DNA of 64,000 nt from an uncultured Eubacteriales bacterium. GTDB taxonomy: Bacteria; Bacillota; Clostridia; Oscillospirales; CAG-272. This document shows positions 44,219-53,333 of the stretch, piece by piece. Numbering within the stretch: the first letter of the stretch is position 1; each line of letters opens with the position of its first letter. Location of the stretch: the NCBI GenBank assembly GCA_948467545.1, contig CAOKER010000005.1:62001-126000 (forward strand). The letters run 5' to 3'. The position numbers were made by a program, and so were the translations under genes. Below the pieces are notes generated by a model. That model searched no databases, had not been told where the DNA came from, and worked only from the letters and a program-made list of their open reading frames with translations.

Positions 44219-45727
44219 ATGTATAAAAAAGTCAAAAAAACAGGAGCTGTATATCCAAGGGCGCGCGCCGCAGTATTTTTATTTTTTATTTCGGTTATTT
44301 TTTCCGTACTGTTTTGCGGAGGCGGCGCGTACGCTCTTGATGATCCGGAAATAACCGATACAAGCTGTGTTTATCTGTATAATATTACGAACGACGTTGT
44401 TATGTATTCAAAAAATACAGAGCTTTCGGTATATCCTGCATCGACTGTTAAAATCATGTCTGCCGTTATTGCAATTGAACAGTGGACTGAGAATTGGGAC
44501 GAGCAAATTACGGTGACAGCGGAGATGCTGAAAGATATTTCCGGAAATAATATTAATCTGCGCAGAGACGAGGTTGTTACATTCCGCGATATGATTAACG
44601 GAGTAGTTGTCGGAGGGGCGAACGACTGCTGTTCGGTCCTTGCATACGCCGTATGCGGCAGTATTGAGAATTTTGTCGGACTTATGAATCAAAAGGCTTA
44701 TGAGCTGGGAATGTACGACACCGTATATACGAATGTTACCGGAATGCATGATCCGAAAATGAGGACTACTCTGTCAGACACCGTAAAGCTGTCCAAATAT
44801 GCTCTTGTTCAATACAAATACTATGATGTTGCCAGTCAGTACCGGTATATTATGCCTGCCACAAATAAATCCGGTGTAAGGAATATATATACAAAAAATT
44901 CGTTTATGACAAGCTACTACGGAGATAAATATTATTCTTCCGATATAAACGGAATAAATGCCGGTGCTACAGAGGAGGCAGGGTACTGCGCCGTTGTTAC
45001 CGCAGAGCACGAGGGAACGTCATATCTTGCAATAGCTATGGGCGCGGGGTATGACGATGAAGATATATACTCTTTTGTTACTATACGTTCAATGCTTGAT
45101 TGGGCATACAAAAATTTCGGATATATTACAATAGCAAGGGATAGCGATATTATCAAAGAGGTGCCGGTAAATATGGCAGCAGGCACGGATAAAGTCGCTC
45201 TGTACCCCAAGAGTACGGTAGAAGTTTTTATGCAGACCGGAATTGACGTTCAGAATGAGATAAGAAAAACTGTCGTTCTGAACAGTGACGAGCTTGACGC
45301 TCCGCTGAATAAGGGAGATGCCGTCGGTTTTCTTACGCTAAGCTATAATGACAGGATACTTGGAAAGGTAGAGCTGATTGTCCGAAATGACGTTCCGAGA
45401 AGCGAGGCTCTTTATATATTGACGATTGCCAAGACGTTGTTTTTTTCCGATTATGCGGTCGTTATAATGGCAGTAATTGCGTTCGCCGCAATTATTTATG
45501 TTATCTTCAGGGCGACATCTGTCGAAAAGAAAAGATCAGAGCAGACAGCCGAAAACATTAGGAAAATATATGAACCTTCAAAAGAGCAGCTTACTTACAG
45601 TGTAAAGACTAAAAAAACGGTTGGGAACGATAAGCAATCCGAACAAGTGTCTCAGAATCAGACTCGAAAAGAACTTAAAAAGAAAGAAGAACCGGATACT
45701 GAATTTAAATCGAATAAAACCGAATAA
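44219..45727 (+). CDS. DacA-like D,D-carboxypeptidase homologue with degenerate active site
   Basis: This 502-residue membrane protein has a signal/anchor near residues 15-37, a peptidase S11 domain, a beta-rich C-domain, and a C-terminal helix (about 416-435) followed by a polar tail. The S11 family trims D-Ala from peptidoglycan. The SxxK motif is present (Ser75, Lys78, in PASTVKIMSA). The second motif, usually SxN, reads Gly133-Ala134-Asn135. The third, usually KTG, reads Asn247-Ala248-Gly249. The last two changes would be expected to disable catalysis, so this may be a structural or regulatory relative. The ATG at 44219 has GAAAGG 12 nt upstream; a GTG lies at 44198. A tandem repeat covers its stop codon. 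Confidence 0.86.
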   Translation: MYKKVKKTGAVYPRARAAVFLFFISVIFSVLFCGGGAYALDDPEITDTSCVYLYNITNDVVMYSKNTELSVYPASTVKIMSAVIAIEQWTENWDEQITVTAEMLKDISGNNINLRRDEVVTFRDMINGVVVGGANDCCSVLAYAVCGSIENFVGLMNQKAYELGMYDTVYTNVTGMHDPKMRTTLSDTVKLSKYALVQYKYYDVASQYRYIMPATNKSGVRNIYTKNSFMTSYYGDKYYSSDINGINAGATEEAGYCAVVTAEHEGTSYLAIAMGAGYDDEDIYSFVTIRSMLDWAYKNFGYITIARDSDIIKEVPVNMAAGTDKVALYPKSTVEVFMQTGIDVQNEIRKTVVLNSDELDAPLNKGDAVGFLTLSYNDRILGKVELIVRNDVPRSEALYILTIAKTLFFSDYAVVIMAVIAFAAIIYVIFRATSVEKKRSEQTAENIRKIYEPSKEQLTYSVKTKKTVGNDKQSEQVSQNQTRKELKKKEEPDTEFKSNKTE

Positions 45728-45758
45728 GGCTGAATAAAGTTAAATAAAGCTAAATAAA
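45708..45758 (+). repeat. Decamer tandem repeat across the DacA-like gene stop codon
   Basis: About five units of the type (A/G)(C/T)(T/C)(G/A)AATAA(A/G) run from the last sense codons through 45758: ACCGAATAAG, GCTGAATAAA, GTTAAATAAA and GCTAAATAAA. The first includes the stop codon TAA (45725-45727), and each later copy contains TAA. Confidence 0.85.
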
Positions 45759-45793
45759 GATTAGCCTGAACAGCGGTTTAGGGTAAAAAGTTT

Positions 45794-45838
45794 GATTCTT
45801 GTCAGTCGGATTCTTGCCGGGCTGATTCTTGCCGGTCG
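45794..45838 (+). repeat. Three-copy 15-bp tandem repeat
   Basis: GATTCTTGTCAGTCG, GATTCTTGCCGGGCT and GATTCTTGCCGGTCG follow without gaps at 45794, 45809 and 45824, all noncoding. They lie just before the third GH106-like gene. Confidence 0.88.
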
Positions 45839-45906
45839 GAGAGCCGTTTCTGCTTTGAATTTAAGGTAAAAAAATTTTGTTGTATACTAAGGGTATGGTC
45901 AAAATA

Positions 45907-48900
45907 ATGAATACAGATAATTTAAGCGCTAACAGCGGGATATATTTGAATTTTGTTAATCCTCCGCGCGGATATGGAAATATTCCGTTTTATTGGTGGA
46001 ACGGCGATGTGCTTGATACAGAGCGAATTGACAGTCAGCTGAAGCTTCTTTTGGACGGCGGAGTGTCTGGAGTTCAGATAAATTTTTGTCATAGCTGTCC
46101 TGCGCATGATCCGAAATCCGGAGGCGGAGGTTTCGGAAAGACATATGAGTGTACTCCGGCGATGTTTACCGACGAGTGGTGGGAGATTGTAAATCATACC
46201 TTTCGGACTGCAAAAAATCTGGGATTGGGAGTAGGTATTTCTGACTATACCATAGGCTGGATAGGAAACGGTTTTTTTGTCGATAAGGTTGTGTATGAAA
46301 ACGGTTTGTGCGCTACCGAACTTAAATGCGATATAAAAGAATTGAAAGAAGGCGAAAGTTTAGGCGGATGCAGTGCTGACGTACTTGTAAGAGTTTTTGT
46401 ACCGTTTGCGGGAGAGAATATTGTATATCCTGACACATACTCAGGCACATATCCGGGGACATATTCAGGCACATATCTAGACACAGCTGCACTTCATACT
46501 TCGGGTGAGACACAGGCTGAGAGCAGCTATGCATTAAGGTCGTATTCATATACGATACCGTGCGGAGGAAGGCTGATAACGGTACGTCGGGAAGTTAATC
46601 CGAATTCTATAGATGTAATGAATCCGGAGGCCGGAAGGCTTCTTTGCCGTCTGTTTTATGAAAATTTTCTCTTACATATAGACGAGGACTGCAGGGGCGT
46701 ACTTAATTACTGCTTTCAGGACGAATTTATAGCCGGATGTGATTTCGGTCGTCTTTGGTCTGACGATTTTGCCGAACGTTTTAAGGAACTTAAGGGTTAT
46801 GATATAGTACCGAAGCTTTATCTTCTTTTTGACGACTGCGGGAGAAAGTCCGAGGCGGCCGCAGTGAGGCTTGACTATGCGGATGTCAAAGCTTCATTTA
46901 TAGAAAACGGATATTTTAAGCCGATTTATGAATTTCATAAATCACGCGGTCTTGTGTACGGCTGCGATCAATGCTCGCGCGGTTACAATCCGGCGGAATA
47001 CGGGGACTATTTTCGCGCCGTCAAATATTTTACCGCTCCAGGCAACGATACGCCCGACCGGTGTGCGGATCTGATTAAAGTTAAGGCAAGCAGCTCGGCG
47101 GCTCATTTGTATGGTCACGAAAGAGTTTGGCTTGAGGGATACCATAGTTCGGGATGGGGAACTTCTCTCGCTTCGCTTTCTGCTCCGACAAGCGAAAATT
47201 TTATTTTCGGTGCAAATCTGCTTTGCATGCATGGTCTTTACTATTCCACATACGGCAGCATGTGGGAATGGGCTCCGCCGGATTTTCATTTTCGTATGCC
47301 TTATTGGAAACATGCAAAAGCGTGGTTCGGGTATTATGAAAGACTGTCTTATCTGCTTACACGCGGTTCGCACCGCTGCGATTGTGCGGTATATTATCCT
47401 GTTTCTGCGTATGACACCGGATTTTCTCCGGACAAGGCAAAAGAGCTGACTTTTGCCGCGGCCGAGAGACTGTACAGCGAAGGAATAGATTTTGATTTTA
47501 TTGATTTTGAATCAATATCGCGCGCTGAGGCGAAAGACGGACGGCTTTGCGTATCGGGGGAAGAATATAAGATACTTATATTCTGCGGTGCGGATTCGGT
47601 GAGATACGAAACACTTATGTCGGCTCTTCGTTTTTCTGAGGCAGGCGGTACTGTGGTTTTTGTGGGTGATCCTCCGATTTACACCGATTGTGCTGACTGC
47701 AAAAAGAGCGAAAAGCTTATCGGCGAGATTTCTTCTGCGGCGGAGATCATCTCTGTTCGGACTGCGGAAGATATGGGGGCAGTGCGTTTTGCGGATATTT
47801 TTTCCGAGCGTTCCGTCTGCCGTGATTTTTTGCCCGAAAAGAAAGCTTTTGCACTTCACCGCGCTGCGGAAAGCGGTGATATTTATTTTGTCCGCGGTGA
47901 AAAGGGAGAAAGATGTGTTTTTAATACATCGGGATATTGTCAAGTATGGAATCCGCTGACCGGAGAACGTTTTTCGTATCCTGCCGAATGTATAACGCGG
48001 GAAGGACGTGAGTACAAAGCGTTATTGCTTCCGCTCGATGGCGATAATTTGTTCTTTTTTTCGGACGAGCGGCAGGATATTCCGGGATATATGTTTGAAT
48101 CGGATACAAGATGTACGGTTCTTCTGGACGGAGAATGGGATTTTTCCCTGATTCCCACGATGGACAATACATACGGAGATTTTCGTCTTCCTGCCGGAAA
48201 TTTGGGCGGTGATAAGGTCATCGGCGCCGAAATAAGAAGCTTGAAGATTGACGGAGAGGATGTTTTCTGCGGAAAATACAGTCCGTTTGTATGCAGAACC
48301 GCCGAGGGAGAGACTGTCCCTCTTGTGTATGACCGTTACGGATACCTTGACGGTTCTATTCAGGAACAGGGGTATCACGGTCTTAAAAAGTGTGTATATA
48401 ATTTTGAAATATGTTTGCCGGAATCAGGCTATGCCGAATATAAGGCTTACGCACAGGCAGATAAAGAAGAGAAAATTGTCTTTGAGATATACGGAGAGGT
48501 TCCGAATATATTGACGCTTGACGGAGAGGATGTTTTTTCGGCTCGTGGAGCCTTGGTGCTTTCTCCCGGAATACACAGAATTGAGCTTAAATTCGGAAGC
48601 GGAGACAGCGGCTTGGAAATATGCTCATGCTGCTGCGGCGCAGAACTTGAATCGAAAGGCGAAAAAGGCAGTGAAAAAAAACGTGGAATAGGACGCTCAG
48701 GTATATTTCTGCGCAGGGCGCAGGCGGGAGAGCTGTCTTCTTATGTGCTGCACGATTATTCGTCAATGGCAGAGGCCGAAGTTAAAAAATCTCGGAGCGG
48801 ACTTCCTCTTTCAAACGATTGGTTCGCGAGGGAAGACCGTATACGGCTGACGGCTGAGCCGATGAGAACGAAGCTTATTGCCGAGTTTGATACAGCTCAC

Positions 48901-49521
48901 GGCACTGAGGAGATTATTGTTACTGTGTTCGGTCAGCTTGTCGCCGCTTATGCCGACGATTGTGAAATAGAATTTGCTTTTGACGGACAAAATTCATACG
49001 GAGCCGGTATTTATCGTCTTGTTTTACCGTCAGGGGAACGCGGTAACAGGGTTTTAATCGAGCTGAATCCGTTAAATGGATATAACCGGGGGGATGTTTT
49101 TCCGGAGCCTATTCGGGAAAAAGTCGGATGCGGAAAAATTCTGACCGGTGACTTTACCGAATACGGCGGGCTTGAATGTTATTCAGGGCTTGCGGTTTAT
49201 GAAACCGTGTTTGCAATAGATACTGACGGAGCAGAAATCTCGTCCGACGGCTGCAGACTTATGCTTGATCTCGGAGAGGTCGGATGCTCGTGCCAAATCA
49301 GTGTAAACGGATATGATGCAGGATGTATTTGTTCCGGTCCGTTTCGGACGGATATTACGGATTATATATGCAAAGGAAAGAATCGCCTGAGAGTTGAGGT
49401 GGCAAATACTCTGTGCGGTCATTACAGCACAACTCCGTCGGTTTACTCCGGATGGCCGCATGACAGAAAGTCGGGATTGATTGGTCCGGTCAGCTTGTCG
49501 TTTGTTTCCTGCAAAAGGTAG
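45907..49521 (+). CDS. GH106-like glycoside hydrolase (large third paralog)
   Basis: This protein of about 1204 residues is related to the 12-18 kb enzymes. It shows IPFYWWNGD near the N-terminus, the candidate catalytic Glu273 in CFQDEF, Glu410 in VWLEGYHSSGW, and a C-terminal KSGLIGPV motif typical of beta-sandwich ends of this group. There is no signal peptide, so it is likely cytoplasmic. A four-fold repeat of a Thr-Tyr-x-x unit lies in a loop (about residues 177-192). The start is set at 45907, 14 nt after AAGG; an ATG at 45895 and a TTG at 45877 are in frame. It stands apart from the other two and has no transporter neighbours. Confidence 0.82.
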   Translation: MNTDNLSANSGIYLNFVNPPRGYGNIPFYWWNGDVLDTERIDSQLKLLLDGGVSGVQINFCHSCPAHDPKSGGGGFGKTYECTPAMFTDEWWEIVNHTFRTAKNLGLGVGISDYTIGWIGNGFFVDKVVYENGLCATELKCDIKELKEGESLGGCSADVLVRVFVPFAGENIVYPDTYSGTYPGTYSGTYLDTAALHTSGETQAESSYALRSYSYTIPCGGRLITVRREVNPNSIDVMNPEAGRLLCRLFYENFLLHIDEDCRGVLNYCFQDEFIAGCDFGRLWSDDFAERFKELKGYDIVPKLYLLFDDCGRKSEAAAVRLDYADVKASFIENGYFKPIYEFHKSRGLVYGCDQCSRGYNPAEYGDYFRAVKYFTAPGNDTPDRCADLIKVKASSSAAHLYGHERVWLEGYHSSGWGTSLASLSAPTSENFIFGANLLCMHGLYYSTYGSMWEWAPPDFHFRMPYWKHAKAWFGYYERLSYLLTRGSHRCDCAVYYPVSAYDTGFSPDKAKELTFAAAERLYSEGIDFDFIDFESISRAEAKDGRLCVSGEEYKILIFCGADSVRYETLMSALRFSEAGGTVVFVGDPPIYTDCADCKKSEKLIGEISSAAEIISVRTAEDMGAVRFADIFSERSVCRDFLPEKKAFALHRAAESGDIYFVRGEKGERCVFNTSGYCQVWNPLTGERFSYPAECITREGREYKALLLPLDGDNLFFFSDERQDIPGYMFESDTRCTVLLDGEWDFSLIPTMDNTYGDFRLPAGNLGGDKVIGAEIRSLKIDGEDVFCGKYSPFVCRTAEGETVPLVYDRYGYLDGSIQEQGYHGLKKCVYNFEICLPESGYAEYKAYAQADKEEKIVFEIYGEVPNILTLDGEDVFSARGALVLSPGIHRIELKFGSGDSGLEICSCCCGAELESKGEKGSEKKRGIGRSGIFLRRAQAGELSSYVLHDYSSMAEAEVKKSRSGLPLSNDWFAREDRIRLTAEPMRTKLIAEFDTAHGTEEIIVTVFGQLVAAYADDCEIEFAFDGQNSYGAGIYRLVLPSGERGNRVLIELNPLNGYNRGDVFPEPIREKVGCGKILTGDFTEYGGLECYSGLAVYETVFAIDTDGAEISSDGCRLMLDLGEVGCSCQISVNGYDAGCICSGPFRTDITDYICKGKNRLRVEVANTLCGHYSTTPSVYSGWPHDRKSGLIGPVSLSFVSCKR
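46435..46482 (+). repeat. In-frame 12-bp tandem repeat inside the third hydrolase
   Basis: Units ACATACTCAGGC, ACATATCCGGGG, ACATATTCAGGC and ACATATCTAGAC follow without gaps from 46435. They encode Thr-Tyr-(Ser/Pro/Leu)-(Gly/Asp). The period of 12 keeps the reading frame, so length changes would vary the protein without truncating it. Confidence 0.9.
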
Positions 49522-49602
49522 CTGTGTTACGTTTCAGCTATGAGGATATCGGCAATTCTATATTTTTTGTACCGCTGCATCGGCGGAGGAAGGGAGATTT
49601 TT

Positions 49603-50247
49603 ATGAATATTATAAAGCCCGGATACGAAATCATTACCCCGATTGATTACGGGGCAACTCTTCGCGAACTTGAAAGGATCGGCCGTGTATGTTATAAAAG
49701 CGAGGACCGCATTACCGATGATTCCGCTGCCGCATTTATATCAAAAATTGTTGCAAGCGGGCATGGTTCTGTAATCGAGCACAGCCGTATTACCGTTAAA
49801 TTTATCTGTGACCGCGGAGTAACGCATGAGATTGTGCGCCACAGAATTGCAAGCTACAGTCAGGAAAGCACCAGATATTGCAATTATACAAAAGATAAGT
49901 TCGGCAGTGAACTTACATTTATCAGACCGTTTTTTTGGGAAGACGATTCTGAAAAATATGCTGTGTGGCTTGATGCGATGCAGAAGATTGAGGACAGCTA
50001 TAATTCGCTGATTGCGCTTGGTGCGAAGCCGGAGGAAGCGAGGAGCATTCTTCCGAACAGTCTGAAAACCGAAATCGTAGTTTCTATGAATCTTCGTTCT
50101 TGGCGGCATTTTTTTGAACTCAGGACAAGCAGACGAGCTCACCCGCAGATTCGGGAGATAGCTGTACCGCTGCTGCGTGAACTTGCGGAGAAGATGCCTG
50201 TTTTCTTTAAGGATATTGCGGACAGACTTCCGGAGAATTCTATATAA
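49603..50247 (+). CDS. thyX: Flavin-dependent thymidylate synthase ThyX
   Basis: This 214-residue enzyme makes dTMP from dUMP with FAD and NADPH. It has the ThyX signature RHRIASYSQESTRY (RHRxxSxxxxSxR) plus the C-terminal LRSWRHFFELR dUMP-binding segment. The ATG at 49603 is chosen because GGGAGA is 5 nt upstream and the protein begins like the family. It lies just before rpsB, with its own end and a separate rpsB promoter between. Confidence 0.96.
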   Translation: MNIIKPGYEIITPIDYGATLRELERIGRVCYKSEDRITDDSAAAFISKIVASGHGSVIEHSRITVKFICDRGVTHEIVRHRIASYSQESTRYCNYTKDKFGSELTFIRPFFWEDDSEKYAVWLDAMQKIEDSYNSLIALGAKPEEARSILPNSLKTEIVVSMNLRSWRHFFELRTSRRAHPQIREIAVPLLRELAEKMPVFFKDIADRLPENSI

Positions 50248-50297
50248 CCGAAAGTTATATGAAAAATGTAAAAAAAATATGAATGCTCAGAAATATC

Positions 50298-50326
50298 TTG
50301 AAAAAATCTGCCGTTTATGGTATTAT
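50298..50326 (+). promoter_or_regulatory. Promoter of the rpsB-tsf operon
   Basis: TTGAAA (50298-50303) and TATTAT (50321-50326) are 17 nt apart, with the predicted start near 50333. Confidence 0.78.
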
Positions 50327-50343
50327 ATTTTTTAAAGTTCGCA

Positions 50344-50379
50344 CACAGTATACGCTTCGGTGTAAATTCAAGTACTGTG
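50344..50379 (+). promoter_or_regulatory. Structured rpsB leader hairpin
   Basis: CACAGTA (50344-50350) pairs with TACTGTG (50373-50379), with an inner TACGC-TTCG-GTGTA hairpin. It occupies most of the 75-nt leader just before the rpsB ribosome-binding site. This is a plausible site for S2 autoregulation, as in other rpsB leaders, but the match is by structure only. Confidence 0.55.
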
Positions 50380-50407
50380 GAGGGACAAACCGAAGGAGAA
50401 AAGAAAA

Positions 50408-51163
50408 ATGGCAATTATTTCAATTAAACAGCTTCTTGAAGCAGGTGTACATTTCGGACACCATACACGCCGCTGGAATCCTAAGATGGCTGAGTACATC
50501 TTTACGGAGAGAAACGGTATCTATATTATCGACCTCCAGAAAACCGTTAAAAAGTTTGAAGAGGCTTATATGTTTGTTCGTGATCTCTCGGCGGAGGGCG
50601 GTACAATTTTATTTGTCGGAACGAAAAAGCAGGCTGCCGACGCTATTAAAGAAGAGGCTCTCAGATCCGGCATGTATTTTGTGAATGCACGCTGGCCGGG
50701 CGGTATGCTTACAAACTTTAAAACGATAAAAAAGAGTATAGCAAGACTGAAGAGTCTTGAACAGATGAAAGAGGACGGAACCTTTGATCTTTTGCCGAAA
50801 AAAGAGGTTGCGAAGCTCTTCAAGGAAATGGCAGACCTCGAAAAGAACCTCGGAGGAATTAAGACAATGGAGCAGCTTCCTTCCGCGGTGTTTATCGTAG
50901 ATCCGCGCAAGGAGAAGAATGCGGTAGCAGAGGCGAGAAAGCTCGGTATTCCGGTAATTTCGATTGTGGATACTAACTGTGATCCCGATGACGCGGATTA
51001 TATAATTCCCGGAAATGATGACGCTATCCGTGCTATCAAACTTATAACATCCGTAATTGCAGACGCAGTAATTGAAGGCAGACAGGGAGAAACAACAGAA
51101 GAGGCGATAGCAGAAATTACGGCAGCCGAGGAAGAAGAGGACGTCGAAAACGCAAACGCGTAA
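50408..51163 (+). CDS. rpsB: 30S ribosomal protein S2
   Basis: This 251-residue protein is S2, with the [16 protein letters not shown] start, the [12 protein letters not shown] segment and the [19 protein letters not shown] end. It binds the 30S subunit head late in assembly. The ATG follows AAGGAG at 10 nt. The C-terminal tail is very acidic ([11 protein letters not shown]). Confidence 0.98.
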   Translation: MAIISIKQLLEAGVHFGHHTRRWNPKMAEYIFTERNGIYIIDLQKTVKKFEEAYMFVRDLSAEGGTILFVGTKKQAADAIKEEALRSGMYFVNARWPGGMLTNFKTIKKSIARLKSLEQMKEDGTFDLLPKKEVAKLFKEMADLEKNLGGIKTMEQLPSAVFIVDPRKEKNAVAEARKLGIPVISIVDTNCDPDDADYIIPGNDDAIRAIKLITSVIADAVIEGRQGETTEEAIAEITAAEEEEDVENANA

Positions 51164-51289
51164 AAAATGTGATAATAATAGAGATAAGCTGCGTGAAAGA
51201 TTCTGTAAGAGTTTTTCACGCACAAATCTGTAAACGTATAAAATATGTCTGTGATATACAGATATACAGAGCAAGGAAAGGATTTTAGT

Positions 51290-52222
51290 ATGGCAGAGAT
51301 TACAGCAAAAATGGTTGCCGAGCTCAGAGCGAAAACCGGCTGCGGCATGATGGACTGCAAAAAGGCATTAAAGGAAACCGACGGAGATTTCGACGCGGCT
51401 ATTAAGACTCTGAGGGAACGCGGACTGGCCGTTGCTGCGAAGAAAGCAGACAGAATTGCTGCCGAGGGTATTGTCAGCATTAAATTTAACGACGCCCATG
51501 ATGAGGCGGCGATGATCGAGGTTAATACGGAAACAGACTTCGTTGCAAAAAACGCCGATTTTCAGGCGTTTGTCGACGGTGTTCTTGACACAATACTTGC
51601 AAATCATCCCGCTGATACGGCGGCTTTGATGGCATGCAGCTTTGCGGGTTCCGATATGACAGTTGAGGCTGCGCTTAAGGATAAGATATTTACAATCGGA
51701 GAGAACATTCAGATTCGCCGTTTTGTAATTGCAAACGGTACAATAAGCTCATATATTCACGGCAAGGGACAGACAGGAGTCATGATTGTCTTTGACGCTG
51801 ATGACGCCGCAAAGAATAATGCGGGCTTTGCCGAGTATGGCAAGAATATTGCGCTTCAGGTAGCAGCCATTCCCGTGCAGTATGTGAATAAAGAGGATGT
51901 ACCTCAGGCCGCGCTTGACGAAGAAAAAGAAATTCTGATGGCTCAGATTGCAAATGATGAGAAGAACAAGAATAAGCCTGCAGCTATTATAGAAAAGATG
52001 GTTACCGGGCGTCTTGGCAAATTTTATGAGAACAATTGCCTTACCGAGCAGTCTTATGTAAAGGACGAAGCTCTAACTGTAGGAAAATATACCGAGCAGA
52101 CTGCGAAGGAATTCGGCGGCAAAATCAAAATACTTGCATTTTACCGTTACGACAAGGGAGAAGGACTTCAGAAACGCGAGGATAATTTTGCAGAAGAAAT
52201 TGCCGGTATGATCAATAAATAA
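51290..52222 (+). CDS. tsf: Elongation factor Ts
   Basis: This 310-residue guanine-nucleotide exchange factor for EF-Tu shows the N-terminal LRAKTGCGMMDCKKAL and the TDFVAKN motifs. The start at 51290 has GAAAGG 8 nt upstream. It lies 126 nt after rpsB; that gap contains a GCGTGAAA/TTTCACGC hairpin (51191-51221) without a U-run, perhaps a processing or stability element. A strong terminator follows the gene. Confidence 0.98.
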   Translation: MAEITAKMVAELRAKTGCGMMDCKKALKETDGDFDAAIKTLRERGLAVAAKKADRIAAEGIVSIKFNDAHDEAAMIEVNTETDFVAKNADFQAFVDGVLDTILANHPADTAALMACSFAGSDMTVEAALKDKIFTIGENIQIRRFVIANGTISSYIHGKGQTGVMIVFDADDAAKNNAGFAEYGKNIALQVAAIPVQYVNKEDVPQAALDEEKEILMAQIANDEKNKNKPAAIIEKMVTGRLGKFYENNCLTEQSYVKDEALTVGKYTEQTAKEFGGKIKILAFYRYDKGEGLQKREDNFAEEIAGMINK

Positions 52223-52239
52223 TTAATGCCGGATTTTTA

Positions 52240-52292
52240 CGGATGTCTTACAATGAATTATGTTTTGTTCATGTGGGATGTCCGTTTTTTTT
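52240..52292 (+). terminator. Terminator of the rpsB-tsf operon
   Basis: A 13-bp stem with G-U pairs (52240-52252 with 52272-52284) and a 19-nt loop is followed by eight T residues. Confidence 0.88.
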
Positions 52293-52342
52293 GAAAAATT
52301 GCAAATTTTCTTCTTATACAGCAAAATATTCATAAAAATCTA

Positions 52343-52371
52343 TTTACAAATTAAGATTTATCAGATACAAT
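52343..52371 (+). promoter_or_regulatory. Promoter of the pyrH-led operon
   Basis: TTTACA (52343-52348) and TACAAT (52366-52371) are 17 nt apart. As tsf ends in a terminator, this separates pyrH onward from rpsB-tsf, which in many Firmicutes are one transcript. Confidence 0.65.
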
Positions 52372-52497
52372 ATATTTCAGAATATAATGAAAAAATTGTG
52401 CTTAAGTTCTGATGAAAAAACAAGGAGCATTGACGCAAAAAATTAAGTGTTTTGTTTCTCTGTATTTTTTGCGTTGGAAAGGTATGGTTATCGATAT

Positions 52498-53223
52498 ATG
52501 AATTCATCGTCAGGTTCGGTAAATTGTAAGTATAAACGCATATTGCTCAAACTTTCGGGAGAAGCTCTTTCCACCGGAGGCGGGATATTGAATTATGCAT
52601 TTATAAAACAAATCTGCGCTAATATTAAAAAGTGTCTTGACATGGGAGTAGAGGTTTCGATTGTTGTGGGTGCGGGAAATATTTGGCGCGGAAGGATGGG
52701 ACCTGAAATGGACCGTACGAGAGCCGATCATATGGGAATGCTTGCTACCACGATAAATGCGCTTGCCATTGCGGATGTTTTGGAGCATGCGGGAATAGTT
52801 ACACGCGTTATGACCGCTATAGCTATGCATGAGCTGGCTGAGCCGTATATAAGAAATAGGGCGGTACATCATTTGGAAAAGGGAATGGTAGTTATTTATG
52901 GATGTGGAATCGGCCGTCCGTTTTTTTCGACGGATACCGCCGCGGTACAGTATGCAATTGAAACCGATTGCGATATAGTTCTGATGGCAAAAAATATTGA
53001 CGCTGTATACACGGCGGATCCCAAGGTTGATTCAAGTGCCAAACGTCTTGCTTCGATTTCTCATATGTATCTGCTGGAAAATCAGCTTACTGTAATAGAT
53101 TCTACCGCTACTTCGCTTGCAAAAGATAATAACATGCCGATAATGATTTTCGGTCTTGATGATCCCGATAATATTTTCCGAGCTGTAAGCGGAGAGGAAA
53201 TGGGTACTGTTGTAAATGGCTGA
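52498..53223 (+). CDS. pyrH: UMP kinase
   Basis: This 241-residue amino-acid-kinase-fold enzyme phosphorylates UMP to UDP. It shows KRILLKLSGEAL, VVGAGNIWRG, MGMLATTINALA and the VYTADPKVD motif. The family length and start match the ATG at 52498. GAAAGG is 15 nt upstream, with a second in-between GGT. Activity in relatives is regulated by GTP and UTP. Confidence 0.97.
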   Translation: MNSSSGSVNCKYKRILLKLSGEALSTGGGILNYAFIKQICANIKKCLDMGVEVSIVVGAGNIWRGRMGPEMDRTRADHMGMLATTINALAIADVLEHAGIVTRVMTAIAMHELAEPYIRNRAVHHLEKGMVVIYGCGIGRPFFSTDTAAVQYAIETDCDIVLMAKNIDAVYTADPKVDSSAKRLASISHMYLLENQLTVIDSTATSLAKDNNMPIMIFGLDDPDNIFRAVSGEEMGTVVNG

Positions 53224-53333
53224 AATAAGTTTCGATTTAAATTCGGCAAGCGTATTGTATCGTTTGTCGTAAAGAATTGTTAGTCTGTTAGTTATATTTA
53301 TTTTGACCGTCTGTGACGGCAGGGAGGATTATT

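Noticed and set aside
45794..45838. Transposon end or direct target repeats
   Set aside because: The three 15-bp units are directly tandem, and no transposase or inverted ends lie nearby.
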